Positions 1 through 8,076 of a stretch of 62,877 nt of DNA are shown here, one piece after another. The translations under genes were made by a program, and so were the position numbers. Source of the stretch: JBGSUE01 sp041753515 (GTDB lineage: Bacteria; Patescibacteriota; Microgenomatia; UBA10105; UBA927). The stretch spans positions 1-62,877 of the forward strand of contig JBGSUE010000032.1 of assembly GCA_041753515.1 (NCBI GenBank), written 5' to 3'. The notes under the pieces are model-generated. The model did no database searches. It saw nothing but the letters and a program-made list of their open reading frames with translations, and was not told where the DNA came from. Position 1 is the stretch's first letter. Each line of letters begins with the position of its first letter.

Positions 1-2
1 GA

Positions 3-650
3 AAGATTTATGACAATCTGAAAAAGGCATTCGGGTTTATTTTTGCAGTCCACGTACCAATCGCGGGGCTTGCAATAATTCCTCCCTTATTAGGGCTACC
101 CGTCATTCTTTTCCCGGCCCATATTGCGTTTCTTGAGCTCATTATCGATCCGGCCTGTTCAACGGTATTTGAAGCGGAGCATTCCGAGGAGGATATCATG
201 AAAAAGCATCCGAGAAAATTAAACGTACCTATATTGTCCCCCGGCAGAATGGCTATGGAGATCATGCAGGGAGTCAGTATACTGGCGATTATATTTTTTC
301 TGTATATCTTTTCTTTATATTCCGGCAAGACGGATGGTGAAATGCGTGCCATTTCGTTTATTTCCCTTGTCAGTGCATTTCTTGCCCTCGTCGTCACAAA
401 TCTATCGTGGAAACAACTTGGCATCATCGTAATCCATCATGCCTCGACCGCACTGCGGCTTATACTCACATTGGTTCCTGCTGCGCTCTTGGCAATTTTT
501 TCTATTCCGGGACTCAGAAGTGCTTTCCATTTCGATCCGCTTACATCTGTTGAGATTTTCATAGCTGTATGTACAGGAGCTGCAAGTCTTGTATGGTTTG
601 AACTGTTTAAAATAGTACAATACCAGAGAAAGAAGGAGGTGATTCTATGA
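3..650 (+). CDS. P-type cation-transporting ATPase, C-terminal membrane part (5' truncated by window edge)
   Basis: Only the last 215 residues are present; the reading frame is open from the window edge. They match the C-terminal transmembrane block of P2-type (calcium or other cation) ATPases: the cytoplasmic lead-in YDNLKKAFGFIFAVHVPIAG at about residues 3-22, then HIAFLELIIDPA, followed by four or so hydrophobic helices ending in a basic tail. The phosphorylation and nucleotide domains lie outside the window, so the ion cannot be named. The stop codon overlaps the mscL start by 4 bp (ATGA), so the two are translationally coupled, and both are membrane ion-flux proteins. The family call is firm and the substrate is unknown. 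Confidence 0.88.
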   Translation, partial: KIYDNLKKAFGFIFAVHVPIAGLAIIPPLLGLPVILFPAHIAFLELIIDPACSTVFEAEHSEEDIMKKHPRKLNVPILSPGRMAMEIMQGVSILAIIFFLYIFSLYSGKTDGEMRAISFISLVSAFLALVVTNLSWKQLGIIVIHHASTALRLILTLVPAALLAIFSIPGLRSAFHFDPLTSVEIFIAVCTGAASLVWFELFKIVQYQRKKEVIL

Positions 651-949
651 AAGGGTTTATTGATTTCGTGAGGGAACAGGGAGTGGTAGGGTTGGCAGTC
701 GGATTTATCCTGGGAGGGTCGATTCAGAAAGTTGTATCTTCGTTGGTTACCGATATCATCAACCCATTTTTAAGTGTTATTCTTGGCGCGGCAGGCACCA
801 TGAAGGACCAGTTTTTTCAGATCGGACCGGTAAAGATCATGTGGGGAAGTTTTACGGCAAATGCAATCGATTTTATAGTAATTGCAGCCGTCGTCTATTT
901 CGGTGTGAAATTATTGAAGCTGGATAGGCTGGACAAAAAAAAGTCATGA
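647..949 (+). CDS. mscL: Large-conductance mechanosensitive channel MscL
   Basis: This 100-residue protein forms a homopentameric membrane channel that opens under membrane tension and releases solutes during hypo-osmotic shock. The N-terminal helix and TM1 carry the family pattern FVREQGVVGLAVGFILGG and then SLVTDIINPF (about residues 5-45). TM2 is near residues 70-90 (AIDFIVIAAVVYFGVKLL), followed by a basic tail. It is shorter than the usual 130-150 residues, with a short periplasmic-type loop and C-terminal helix. A full Shine-Dalgarno sequence (AGAAGGAGGTGATT, 631-644) precedes the ATG inside the end of the P-type ATPase gene. It overlaps the next gene by 4 bp. Confidence 0.93.
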   Translation: MKGFIDFVREQGVVGLAVGFILGGSIQKVVSSLVTDIINPFLSVILGAAGTMKDQFFQIGPVKIMWGSFTANAIDFIVIAAVVYFGVKLLKLDRLDKKKS

Positions 950-1479
950 AACCGTTTATTGTGGCCGTCGGATCGAAAAACCCGACAAAAATGAAGCCGG
1001 TGGAAGATATTTTCCGTATACATTTTCCGGATGTGTGTGTTGTGGGCGTTGATGTTGCTTCCGGAGTCAGTGATCAGCCCAAAAATGATGACGAAATATA
1101 TACCGGTGCAAAAAATAGGGCATTGAATGCACTTCATGCAGTTGATGGTGCCGCATACGGAGTAGGAATTGAAGGTGGTATAGCGAATCGGCCGTTTGGC
1201 CGATTTGAATATTCTCTCGTTGTTGTTGTCGATAGGTTTGGGCATGAGGGTATAGGATCTTCCGGTGGACTATTATTGCCGGACAAGATAGTTGGCATGA
1301 TTGATGAAGATAAAACATTGGAGGAAGCGATTGATGAGACGTTTGGGACGGAAAAAATCGGGCGCGGCATCGGAATGTTCGGTATCATGACCAAAGGAGT
1401 GGTAACCAGAGCTGAAGGTGTAAAACACGGAGTAGCATTTGCTCTGGCGCGGTTTTTGCATCCGGATGTTTATCGGTAA
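946..1479 (+). CDS. Non-canonical purine NTPase, YjjX (inosine/xanthosine triphosphatase) family
   Basis: The 177-residue protein has the compact alpha/beta fold of the YjjX/ITPase superfamily, which hydrolyses deaminated purine nucleotides (ITP, XTP) and keeps them out of RNA and DNA. Visible family signatures are the N-terminal VGSKNPTKMKPV loop (about residues 8-19), NRALNALH, the glycine-rich GIEGGI (about 75-80) and the C-terminal VKHGVAFALARFLHP. Length agrees with the family. It follows mscL with a 4-bp ATGA overlap and ends convergently, overlapping the 3' end of the RelE-type toxin gene by 10 bp. Substrate preference cannot be read from sequence. Confidence 0.85.
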   Translation: MKPFIVAVGSKNPTKMKPVEDIFRIHFPDVCVVGVDVASGVSDQPKNDDEIYTGAKNRALNALHAVDGAAYGVGIEGGIANRPFGRFEYSLVVVVDRFGHEGIGSSGGLLLPDKIVGMIDEDKTLEEAIDETFGTEKIGRGIGMFGIMTKGVVTRAEGVKHGVAFALARFLHPDVYR

Positions 1480-1718
1480 ATAGTTTTGCGATCAGCAATA
1501 CGAAGGATTGTAATTTCTTTCATTTTTAAATCAACTGTGTATAGGACGCGGAAGTTTCCGATTCTCAACCGGTAATTATTCTGCCCCTGCAGTTTTTTTG
1601 AATTTACCGGATATGGAGTATCCGATAATTCCTGAATTTTTTTCAGGATGTTTTGTGCAAACGGGTCTATAATATGATTCAATTCTTTTTGTGCATGTCT
1701 TGTGATGAACAGCTTCAT
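1470..1718 (-). CDS. RelE/ParE-family toxin
   Basis: This 82-residue basic protein has the RelE/ParE layout: an N-terminal helical pair (ITRHAQKELNHI), then KLQGQNNYRLRIGNFRVLYTV (split here by the window of the motif at about residues 42-61) and a C-terminal strand with ILRIADR. Family members are ribosome-dependent mRNA nucleases (RelE) or gyrase poisons (ParE). The R-x-G-x-x-R-V-x-Y pattern fits RelE/YoeB-like relatives, but the target is not decided by sequence. Its ATG overlaps the stop of the upstream antitoxin gene by 4 bp, the usual antitoxin-first arrangement. The 3' end overlaps the convergent YjjX gene by 10 bp. Confidence 0.85.
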   Translation of the reverse strand: MKLFITRHAQKELNHIIDPFAQNILKKIQELSDTPYPVNSKKLQGQNNYRLRIGNFRVLYTVDLKMKEITILRIADRKTIYR

Positions 1719-1972
1719 GCAGGTGTTTTTCCGAAACGTTTTTCAATATACGAATCCACGGTATCCCGTTTTTCTTTTTTCGCTTTTTCAGCCTCCCGGG
1801 AGTCTGAAAGATCCAGAGCCGCCTCTTCAAGCGCCTGATAATAATCATAATCAACAAGAACGGCAGTCGGGCGCGAACGCTGCATAATGATGGAAATATT
1901 TTGTCCGTTTGATATGTCAGATAGAATAGTTGCCGTATCGGATCTTAATTGTGTAACAGAGACAGTGTTCAT
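1715..1972 (-). CDS. Phd/YefM-family antitoxin
   Basis: The 85-residue protein starts MNTVSVTQLRSD, the typical Phd/YefM beginning, followed by a short beta-rich dimer and DNA-binding part (ISIIMQRSRPTAVLVDYDYY) and a charged helical tail (about residues 50-85) that would wrap the toxin. It should neutralise the RelE-type toxin encoded just downstream and repress the shared promoter. The start at 1972 is chosen over an in-frame codon at 1999 for two reasons: it begins the conserved region, and a promoter (TTGACA-N16-TACAAT) ends 6 nt before it, so the upstream codon would lie inside the promoter. Confidence 0.85.
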   Translation of the reverse strand: MNTVSVTQLRSDTATILSDISNGQNISIIMQRSRPTAVLVDYDYYQALEEAALDLSDSREAEKAKKEKRDTVDSYIEKRFGKTPA

Positions 1973-1978
1973 ATATAT

Positions 1979-2006
1979 ATTGTATCTTATAAAATACATT
2001 TGTCAA
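1979..2006 (-). promoter_or_regulatory. Promoter of the toxin-antitoxin pair
   Basis: On the minus strand TTGACA (2006-2001), a 16-nt spacer and TACAAT (1984-1979) lie just before the antitoxin ATG at 1972, leaving 6 nt between the -10 box and the start codon. Transcription would begin at or next to the ATG, giving a leaderless mRNA. AT repeats around the -10 box are a plausible operator for the antitoxin, but no clear palindrome is visible. Confidence 0.7.
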
Positions 2007-2045
2007 TACGTTTAAAAGTACATAATTCTAGCACGACAGAAGGTG

Positions 2046-2051
2046 TATACT
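2046..2051 (+). promoter_or_regulatory. -10 box 6 nt before the start codon at 2058
   Basis: TATACT lies 6 nt upstream of the ATG at 2058, the spacing of a leaderless transcript. It is the reason for choosing 2058 rather than the in-frame ATG at 2043. No good -35 box is visible. Confidence 0.6.
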
Positions 2052-2057
2052 GGATAT

Positions 2058-2513
2058 ATGAACAGTGCAGTGAGGGTATTCATTGGTGTAAGCATAGTAG
2101 TACTTCTGTTTCTTCTGATCGGCCTTCGAATGAATCAGCAGTTATACGGATTCAAACCGGTACCGCTGAAGTCTGTTATTCCAACGCAGACACCAGTGTA
2201 CCAAGAGGATGTGTTTTGCGGAGGCATTGCCGGGATGCCGTGTCCGTCCGGATTCATCTGCGAGTTGGACGGAAATTATCCTGATGCCGGCGGGTGGTGC
2301 GTCCGTGTGAATGATACTCCTGTGGTAAAAAATTCAACATGTACAGATATCGGCGGTACATGGTCCGGAGAGCATCGTGAATGCATACAGATTGATGAAG
2401 ACCAGTGTGCGACAATAGGCGGGACTTTTAATGCCTGTGCAAGCCCTTGCCGCCACGAGACAAACAAGGATATTGTCTGCATTCAGATGTGTGTGGCTGT
2501 GTGTAGCCTGTAG
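2058..2513 (+). CDS. Membrane-anchored Cys-rich extracellular protein, function unknown
   Basis: The 151-residue protein begins with one hydrophobic segment (about residues 6-23, VFIGVSIVVLLFLLIG), a signal anchor. A short linker leads to two Cys-rich blocks. The first has the pattern CGG-IAG-x-x-CPSGFIC-x6-YPDAGGWC (about residues 55-82); the second runs from STCTDIGGTW to a final C-x3-C-x7-C-x3-C-x3-CSL tail. The even spacing of about a dozen cysteines suggests a disulfide-stabilised domain outside the cell. The first block resembles small Cys-rich modules of other secreted bacterial proteins, but I cannot assign it to a named family. It is followed after 3 bp by the deacetylase gene, so co-transcription is likely. 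Confidence 0.65.
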   Translation: MNSAVRVFIGVSIVVLLFLLIGLRMNQQLYGFKPVPLKSVIPTQTPVYQEDVFCGGIAGMPCPSGFICELDGNYPDAGGWCVRVNDTPVVKNSTCTDIGGTWSGEHRECIQIDEDQCATIGGTFNACASPCRHETNKDIVCIQMCVAVCSL

Positions 2514-2516
2514 TAT

Positions 2517-3476
2517 ATGGATATCCTCTACAACCCCATATTTCTTGACCATGATACCGGCGAGCATCCCGAGAACAGAAAACGTTTGGAGGCATTCGGT
2601 GCAATACAGAGTACTAATATACAGGACGGAAGCAAGTATCTGACCTTGGTTCATACTCCTGTGTACATTCAGTATGTAAAGGATGCCTGTGAAAACGGAT
2701 CGCATTTGGATGCCGATACTCCCACATCCCAGCGGTCGTTTGATGCGGCAACTCATGCGGTCGGTGCAACAGTACTTTCAAGCGAAAAAGGCGCATTTGC
2801 TCTTGTGCGACCTCCGGGTCATCATGCACATCCTACCCGCGCCGGAGGATTTTGTATTTTCAATAATATTGCCATCGCGGTACAAAAATTAGTGAACGAT
2901 GGGAAAAAAGTACTTATCTTTGATTTTGACGGGCATTTGGGTGACGGGACGGATGAATATTTTTATCACAGCGACACAGTGATGTACATATCGTTCCATC
3001 AGGATCAGGTATTTCCCGGAGGCGGGGCTCTGGAGTTGATCGGAGATGGAAAAGGGAAAGGGTATACGATCCACTTTCCGTTTCATGCCGGCAGTGGTGA
3101 CGATGTGTATCTTCATGTTCTGGACAGTATTCTGCCGGTCGTTTCCCAATTTGCCCCGGATATAATCGGTTTTTCTGCAGGGTTTGATGGGTATCATGGC
3201 GATACCCTGTTGCGGTTGCGGTTAAGTATGGGGTGTTATTTTCAGATAGGTAAACGGTTCAGTAGTTTTTCCTGCAATAAATTTGCGGTCCTTGAAGGGG
3301 GATACAATACTGAGGCACTTCCCAAATGCGTTAAAAATTTTATTGCAGGCATTGACGGTAAGTGTGAAATACCCTACGCTGATGCCGCAACAGATACCCA
3401 TTTTCTGGAGTTGGAAAGCGTGAATGAAAAACTTAAGAATCTGAAAGAACTGCTTTCACCATACTGGAAACTATGA
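2517..3476 (+). CDS. Histone-deacetylase-family amidohydrolase (AcuC/HDAC-like)
   Basis: The 319-residue enzyme has the arginase/deacetylase fold and probably removes acetyl groups from lysine side chains or small amines. Catalytic parts are intact: the His pair in RPPGHHA (H102, H103), zinc ligands D138 and H140 in FDFDGHLGDGT and D224 in SAGFDGYHGD, and the oxyanion Tyr in EGGYN (about Y263). The usual second His after the DxH motif is Leu here. The gene overlaps the following acyl-CoA synthetase/acetyltransferase gene by 4 bp. Bacillus acuC lies near acetyl-CoA synthetase and the acuA acetyltransferase, so the pairing suggests a linked acetylation/deacetylation unit. The protein substrate is not known. 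Confidence 0.88.
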   Translation: MDILYNPIFLDHDTGEHPENRKRLEAFGAIQSTNIQDGSKYLTLVHTPVYIQYVKDACENGSHLDADTPTSQRSFDAATHAVGATVLSSEKGAFALVRPPGHHAHPTRAGGFCIFNNIAIAVQKLVNDGKKVLIFDFDGHLGDGTDEYFYHSDTVMYISFHQDQVFPGGGALELIGDGKGKGYTIHFPFHAGSGDDVYLHVLDSILPVVSQFAPDIIGFSAGFDGYHGDTLLRLRLSMGCYFQIGKRFSSFSCNKFAVLEGGYNTEALPKCVKNFIAGIDGKCEIPYADAATDTHFLELESVNEKLKNLKELLSPYWKL

Positions 3477-6148
3477 ATGCTGCCCATCTTAAAACTTTGT
3501 TTTCACCCAAAACTATTGCTGTAATCGGTGCTTCGCGAAGTGCCGGTTCTGTGGGGTATTCGCTACTGAAAAATCTTATAGATGGAGGCTATAAGGGTAT
3601 CGTGTATCCGGTTAATCCGAAATACGACAGCATCAACGGGGTAAAAACATATCCGGATATATCCTCTATCGGCGAGAAAGTGGATATGGCAATCATCGCA
3701 GTCCCGGCATCCAAAGTGCCGATGGTACTGGAGGCGTGTGCTAAAGCTGGTGTGCCGTCCTCAACAATCGTCACTGCAGGATTTAAGGAGGCAGGTGCCG
3801 AAGGCGTTCAGTTAACAGCAAAAATCCAGGAAATCATCCATACATATGGATTAACGGTGCTGGGGCCTAATTGCCTTGGTTTTATCCGGCCGCCGGTAGA
3901 CTTGAATGCCAGTTTTCTTCGAAAAAACGCCAAAGCGGGAGGTATTGCGTTTATTTCTCAGTCAGGAGCGCTGGGGAGCGCTGTCCTTGATTGGGCTGTG
4001 AAGGAGAATGTGGGATTTTCCGCATTCGTATCAATCGGGGATATGGTTGATATCGGATATCATGACCTCATTGATTATTTTGGCAATGATCCTGCAACAT
4101 CCTCGATTCTCATATATATGGAATCCCTCACGGAAGCACGGAAATTCATGTCTGCTGCACGCGGATTTGCACGGACAAAGCCGATTATTATTTTAAAAGT
4201 CGGGAAAAGTTTGGAAGGAGCCCGTGCTGCCCGTTCCCACACAGGATCTTTGACCGGGAATGATCAGGTGTTTGATGCGGCATTTAAAAGGGTGGGGGTT
4301 TTACGGGTTAAATCCATCAGAGAACTATTTGATTGTGCAAAAACTCTTGCCATGCAAAAGCGGCCGGGCAACAACAGGCTTGCGATTGTAACCAATGCAG
4401 GCGGCCCCGGAGTGATTGCCACAGACAGATTGATTGATTTAGGCGGAAAATTGGCAGATTTGCAGGATCAGTCCGTACAGTACCTGAACGAAAAACTTCC
4501 GGCTGTCTGGAGTCATGAGAATCCTGTGGATGTGCTGGGTGATGCCGATGTTTTAAGGTACCGTCACGGTGTTTCCGTATGTCTGAATGATCCCTTTGTC
4601 GACGGTGTACTTGTTATATTGACACCTCAAGCAGTGACAGATGCGGCAGGAGTTGCCCGTGAAATTGTTGATGTGGCAAAAACAAACTCAAAGACTATTC
4701 TGGCCGCGTGGATGGGGGACGGTGACGTTGAGGACGGCAGAAGAATATTGGAAGACGGTAACATCCCGGCATATGAGCGGCCGGAGGAGGCAGTCAAGGC
4801 TTTCATGAACATGTATGCATACGGCAGCAATTTGCAGCTTCTTAATGAAACACCGGCCACAACGCCGCATGCGTTTTCACCCAAAACCGAAATGAACAGG
4901 AAAATTATCACCGATGCATTGAAAAATGGACGGTATGTGCTTACTGAGCCGGAAGCAAAAAAGTTTCTCACGAATTATGAAATTCCCGTCCCCCGGGGAT
5001 ATCTGGCAGTTAATGCAGACGATGCCGTGGCAAAGGCTGATTCTTTGGGGTACCCCGTAGTAATGAAGATCGTATCTGCCGATATTGTGCATAAAATCGA
5101 TGTAGGAGGAGTACTGACGAACCTTGCAAATTCAATTGCTGTGCGACATGCATTTGAATCAATCATTCATTCTGTCTCATCCCATTTACCTCGCGCGAAA
5201 ATTGATGGCGTGTATGTTGAGGAGATGATCCAGAAAAAATATGAACTGATCATCGGCTCTAACAAAGATCCGATTTTCGGACCGGTTATCATTTTTGGCA
5301 TGGGCGGGGTGGCTGTGGAAGTATTTAAAGATACGAATTTCGGTTTGCCGCCTTTAAATATGGCATTGGCACAGCGTCTCATTGAGGGGACAAAAATTTA
5401 TCAGCTGCTCAAAGGTTTCCGCGGTTCCTCGGCTGTGGATATCTCTGCCATTCAGTTTTTGTTGTATAAATTTGCGTACATGGTGTGTGATTTTCCCCAA
5501 ATCAAGGAGCTTGATATAAACCCGTTTGTTGTGGATGAAACAGGAGGAATCGTTCTGGATGCAAAAGTGATTTTGGATGAGAAAAACAATAATCCTGATG
5601 GTTTACGGTATTCACATCTGGTTATTTCTCCATATCCGAGTGAGTACGAGAAACATGTGACAACCAATACCGGACAAACAGTATTTTTGCGTCCCATCAG
5701 GCCGGAAGATGAGATAATGGAGGCTGAGATGTTCACCACGTTTTCTTCAGAAACTCAAAGGTTTCGGTTTTTCGGACCTATCAAGGATATTACACATGAG
5801 ATGCTCATCCGCTATACCCAGATCGATTACGACCGTGAAATAGCCATCATTGCTGAATTGTCGGAAGGGGGAAAGAAGCGGATGCTGGGAGTCGTACGGG
5901 TCATTTCCGATGCGTATAATGAAATGGCGGAGTTTGCAATCGTGATCGGGGATCCTTGGCAAAAACAGGGATTGGGCGGAAAAATGATGGAACATATGCT
6001 GGACATATGCCGGAAGAGGCATGTTAAAAAACTGTATGCATATACACTGCCGGACAATTCCGGCATGCTTCATTTATTTAAAAAATTCGGTTTTACGATA
6101 AAGCACGACGAGGATTTATACCGCGTCGACCTCAAACTTGGTGATTAA
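3473..6148 (+). CDS. ADP-forming acyl-CoA synthetase (alpha-beta fused) with C-terminal GNAT acetyltransferase domain
   Basis: This 891-residue fusion has three parts. Residues 1-460 are the CoA-binding and succinyl-CoA-synthetase-like alpha part (IAVIGASRSAGSVGYSLLKN, SQSGALGSAV, and ARSHTGSLTGND with the phospho-His). Residues 480-700 are an ATP-grasp beta part (YPVVMKIVSADIVHKIDVGG). Residues about 725-891 are a GNAT domain (FLRPIRPEDE, GDPWQKQGLGGKMMEHML). The first two parts interconvert acyl-CoA, ADP and Pi with acid, CoA and ATP, allowing ATP formation from acetyl-CoA. The GNAT part resembles Pat-type protein acetyltransferases. It overlaps the deacetylase gene by 4 bp, so both arms of lysine acetylation may be co-expressed. 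The acyl substrate is not determined. Confidence 0.9.
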   Translation: MNAAHLKTLFSPKTIAVIGASRSAGSVGYSLLKNLIDGGYKGIVYPVNPKYDSINGVKTYPDISSIGEKVDMAIIAVPASKVPMVLEACAKAGVPSSTIVTAGFKEAGAEGVQLTAKIQEIIHTYGLTVLGPNCLGFIRPPVDLNASFLRKNAKAGGIAFISQSGALGSAVLDWAVKENVGFSAFVSIGDMVDIGYHDLIDYFGNDPATSSILIYMESLTEARKFMSAARGFARTKPIIILKVGKSLEGARAARSHTGSLTGNDQVFDAAFKRVGVLRVKSIRELFDCAKTLAMQKRPGNNRLAIVTNAGGPGVIATDRLIDLGGKLADLQDQSVQYLNEKLPAVWSHENPVDVLGDADVLRYRHGVSVCLNDPFVDGVLVILTPQAVTDAAGVAREIVDVAKTNSKTILAAWMGDGDVEDGRRILEDGNIPAYERPEEAVKAFMNMYAYGSNLQLLNETPATTPHAFSPKTEMNRKIITDALKNGRYVLTEPEAKKFLTNYEIPVPRGYLAVNADDAVAKADSLGYPVVMKIVSADIVHKIDVGGVLTNLANSIAVRHAFESIIHSVSSHLPRAKIDGVYVEEMIQKKYELIIGSNKDPIFGPVIIFGMGGVAVEVFKDTNFGLPPLNMALAQRLIEGTKIYQLLKGFRGSSAVDISAIQFLLYKFAYMVCDFPQIKELDINPFVVDETGGIVLDAKVILDEKNNNPDGLRYSHLVISPYPSEYEKHVTTNTGQTVFLRPIRPEDEIMEAEMFTTFSSETQRFRFFGPIKDITHEMLIRYTQIDYDREIAIIAELSEGGKKRMLGVVRVISDAYNEMAEFAIVIGDPWQKQGLGGKMMEHMLDICRKRHVKKLYAYTLPDNSGMLHLFKKFGFTIKHDEDLYRVDLKLGD

Positions 6149-6163
6149 TATATAATTTTCTGG

Positions 6164-6169
6164 TATACT
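6164..6169 (+). promoter_or_regulatory. Extended -10 box upstream of typA
   Basis: TGGTATACT contains a TATACT -10 hexamer preceded by TG. Predicted transcription start is near 6176, at the base of the terminator-like hairpin that follows. No clear -35 box is visible. Confidence 0.5.
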
Positions 6170-6177
6170 TCAGATAC

Positions 6178-6212
6178 CCCGCATGGAAATGATGAGTGCG
6201 GGTTTCTTTTTT
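6178..6212 (+). terminator. Intrinsic terminator/attenuator hairpin abutting the typA start
   Basis: CCCGCA (6178-6183) pairs with TGCGGG (6197-6202) around a 13-nt loop and is followed at once by TTTCTTTTTT (6203-6212), the layout of a rho-independent terminator. The T tract ends at the base before the typA ATG at 6213. It may end the transcript of the upstream acyl-CoA synthetase gene, or act in the typA leader, because a -10 box lies upstream of it. Confidence 0.65.
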
Positions 6213-8027
6213 ATGGATATCAGAAACATTGCCATTATAGCCCATGTGGATCATGGGAAAACAACGCTTGTTGACGGGATGCTGAAGCAGACGCATACGT
6301 TCCGTGATAATCAGGCGGAGATGGGACAGACGACGATCCTGGATAGAAACGATCTTGAACGGGAAAAGGGAATTACCATCCTTGCTAAAAATACTGCAGT
6401 CAATTGGAAAGGGACAAAAATTAATATTATCGATACGCCCGGACATGCGGATTTTTCAGGGGAAGTAGAACGGGTGATCGGCATGGCTGACGGGGCACTC
6501 CTCATTGTTGATGCAGCCGAAGGACCTTTGCCTCAAACACAATTTGTGCTGGAGCAGGCATTCAAAAAAAATCTTAAAATCATAATGGTCGTGAATAAAA
6601 TTGACCGCAAAGACGCCAGGCCTGATGAGGTATTGCGGGCGACGGAAGATTTGTTCGTAAAACTTGCTAAAAATGAAGACCAGCTTCTTTTTCCCGTGAT
6701 GTACGCGATTGGGCGTGAGGGTAAAGCGTGGGAGCACCTTCCGACTCATCCGGAAAATCCTGCAACACTCGAACCTTTATTTTCATGTATCATCCGTGAA
6801 CTTCCGCCGCCGATAGTCTATCCGGAAAAACCGTTCCGGATGCTTGTTTCAACCCTTGATTTTGATCCGTACAAAGGGACATACGCAATCGGAAAAATTA
6901 CCGAAGGGTCAGTGAACTCCGGACAGTCTGTTGTAGTTCTTGCACACAACGATAAAATCGCAACGGGAAAAGTGGAAGGGGTTTTTACATCCATCGGACT
7001 GTCGCGTGAAAAAGTAGATCGGTCAGAACCGGGAGATATCATTGCAGTGACCGGAGTATCTGATATCAGTATTGGGTATACCATCGCGGACATTACGGAA
7101 TCGTCAGGTTTTCCCTTGATTACGATTACCGAGCCGACAATAAAAATCCAGATCGGTCCCAACACATCCCCACTGGCCGGGCGGGAAGGGAAATTCGGTA
7201 CTGCACGACAGTTGTCCGAGCGTTTGACACGGGAGCTGAAAACTAATATAGGACTGCGTATTCAAGCTTCCGGATCAAGTTCATTTCTTGTTTCCGGGCG
7301 CGGAGAACTGCATCTTTCAATTCTCATAGAGAATCTGCGGCGTGAGGGGTATGAAATGGAAGTCGGTAAGCCTCAGGTGATCGTGAAGGAAATTGATGGG
7401 GTGATCTATGAACCGTTTGAGGAAGTGACCATTGAAGTCAACAATGAATATACCGGTGTGATCGTTGAGTCGCTGGGGAAACGGAAAGGTATAATGACTG
7501 ATACCCTCACGACACCGCACGGGACAACACGTTTGGTGTACACTATCTCAAGCAGTAACCTATTGGGATTCAGGAGCGAAATGTTGACCGCTACCCGTGG
7601 TAACGGCATATTTGCCTCTCGTTTTCTCGGATATTTTCCGGAAAGTACCAAAGTAGACCATATGCGAAATGGCGTATTAGTTGCATATGAAAGCGGTGTG
7701 TCCAGTGCATACTCACTCACGACAGTTCAGGAGAGGGGAATTCCCTTTATCGGTCCGGGAGTGCCGGTGTATGAAGGAATGATAATCGGTGAAAATAGGC
7801 GAAGCGGGGATATCGATATCAATGTAACGAAATCAAAACGGTTGACCAATATCCACTCGGCTACGGCTGATATTGCCATTCACCTTGAACCGCCGACAAT
7901 TTTATCTCTTGAACAGTGCCTGGATTTTATCGAGAATGATGAGCTTCTGGAAGTGACCCCAAAAAGTCTTCGTTTGAGAAAACGATATCTTTCCAAAATA
8001 GACAGGGTACGAGCTAAGCGTAAATAG
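6213..8027 (+). CDS. typA: Ribosome-binding translational GTPase TypA/BipA
   Basis: The 604-residue protein is a full-length TypA, an EF-G-like GTPase that binds the 70S ribosome and helps large-subunit assembly and stress responses. It opens MDIRNIAIIAHVDHGKTTLV (Walker A at about residues 10-17), with switch II DTPGHADF and NKID. Domain II, EF-G-like domains III and V (RGELHLSILIENLRREGYE) and the TypA-specific C-terminal domain (NIHSATADI) follow. The start at 6213 matches the family. An in-frame ATG at 6183 would add ten residues encoded inside the terminator-like hairpin, which is unlikely unless the hairpin is an attenuator read through by ribosomes. Confidence 0.94.
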   Translation: MDIRNIAIIAHVDHGKTTLVDGMLKQTHTFRDNQAEMGQTTILDRNDLEREKGITILAKNTAVNWKGTKINIIDTPGHADFSGEVERVIGMADGALLIVDAAEGPLPQTQFVLEQAFKKNLKIIMVVNKIDRKDARPDEVLRATEDLFVKLAKNEDQLLFPVMYAIGREGKAWEHLPTHPENPATLEPLFSCIIRELPPPIVYPEKPFRMLVSTLDFDPYKGTYAIGKITEGSVNSGQSVVVLAHNDKIATGKVEGVFTSIGLSREKVDRSEPGDIIAVTGVSDISIGYTIADITESSGFPLITITEPTIKIQIGPNTSPLAGREGKFGTARQLSERLTRELKTNIGLRIQASGSSSFLVSGRGELHLSILIENLRREGYEMEVGKPQVIVKEIDGVIYEPFEEVTIEVNNEYTGVIVESLGKRKGIMTDTLTTPHGTTRLVYTISSSNLLGFRSEMLTATRGNGIFASRFLGYFPESTKVDHMRNGVLVAYESGVSSAYSLTTVQERGIPFIGPGVPVYEGMIIGENRRSGDIDINVTKSKRLTNIHSATADIAIHLEPPTILSLEQCLDFIENDELLEVTPKSLRLRKRYLSKIDRVRAKRK

Positions 8028-8063
8028 CTGAATTTCTACTCTACAATAATCCTCCCGGTAGTT

Positions 8064-8069
8064 TATAAT
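8064..8069 (+). promoter_or_regulatory. -10 box 7 nt before the histidine kinase start
   Basis: A consensus TATAAT ends 7 nt before the ATG at 8077, predicting a leaderless transcript for the kinase, receiver and pilus gene run. A matching -35 box is not evident. Confidence 0.7.
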
Positions 8070-8076
8070 AGGGTAT

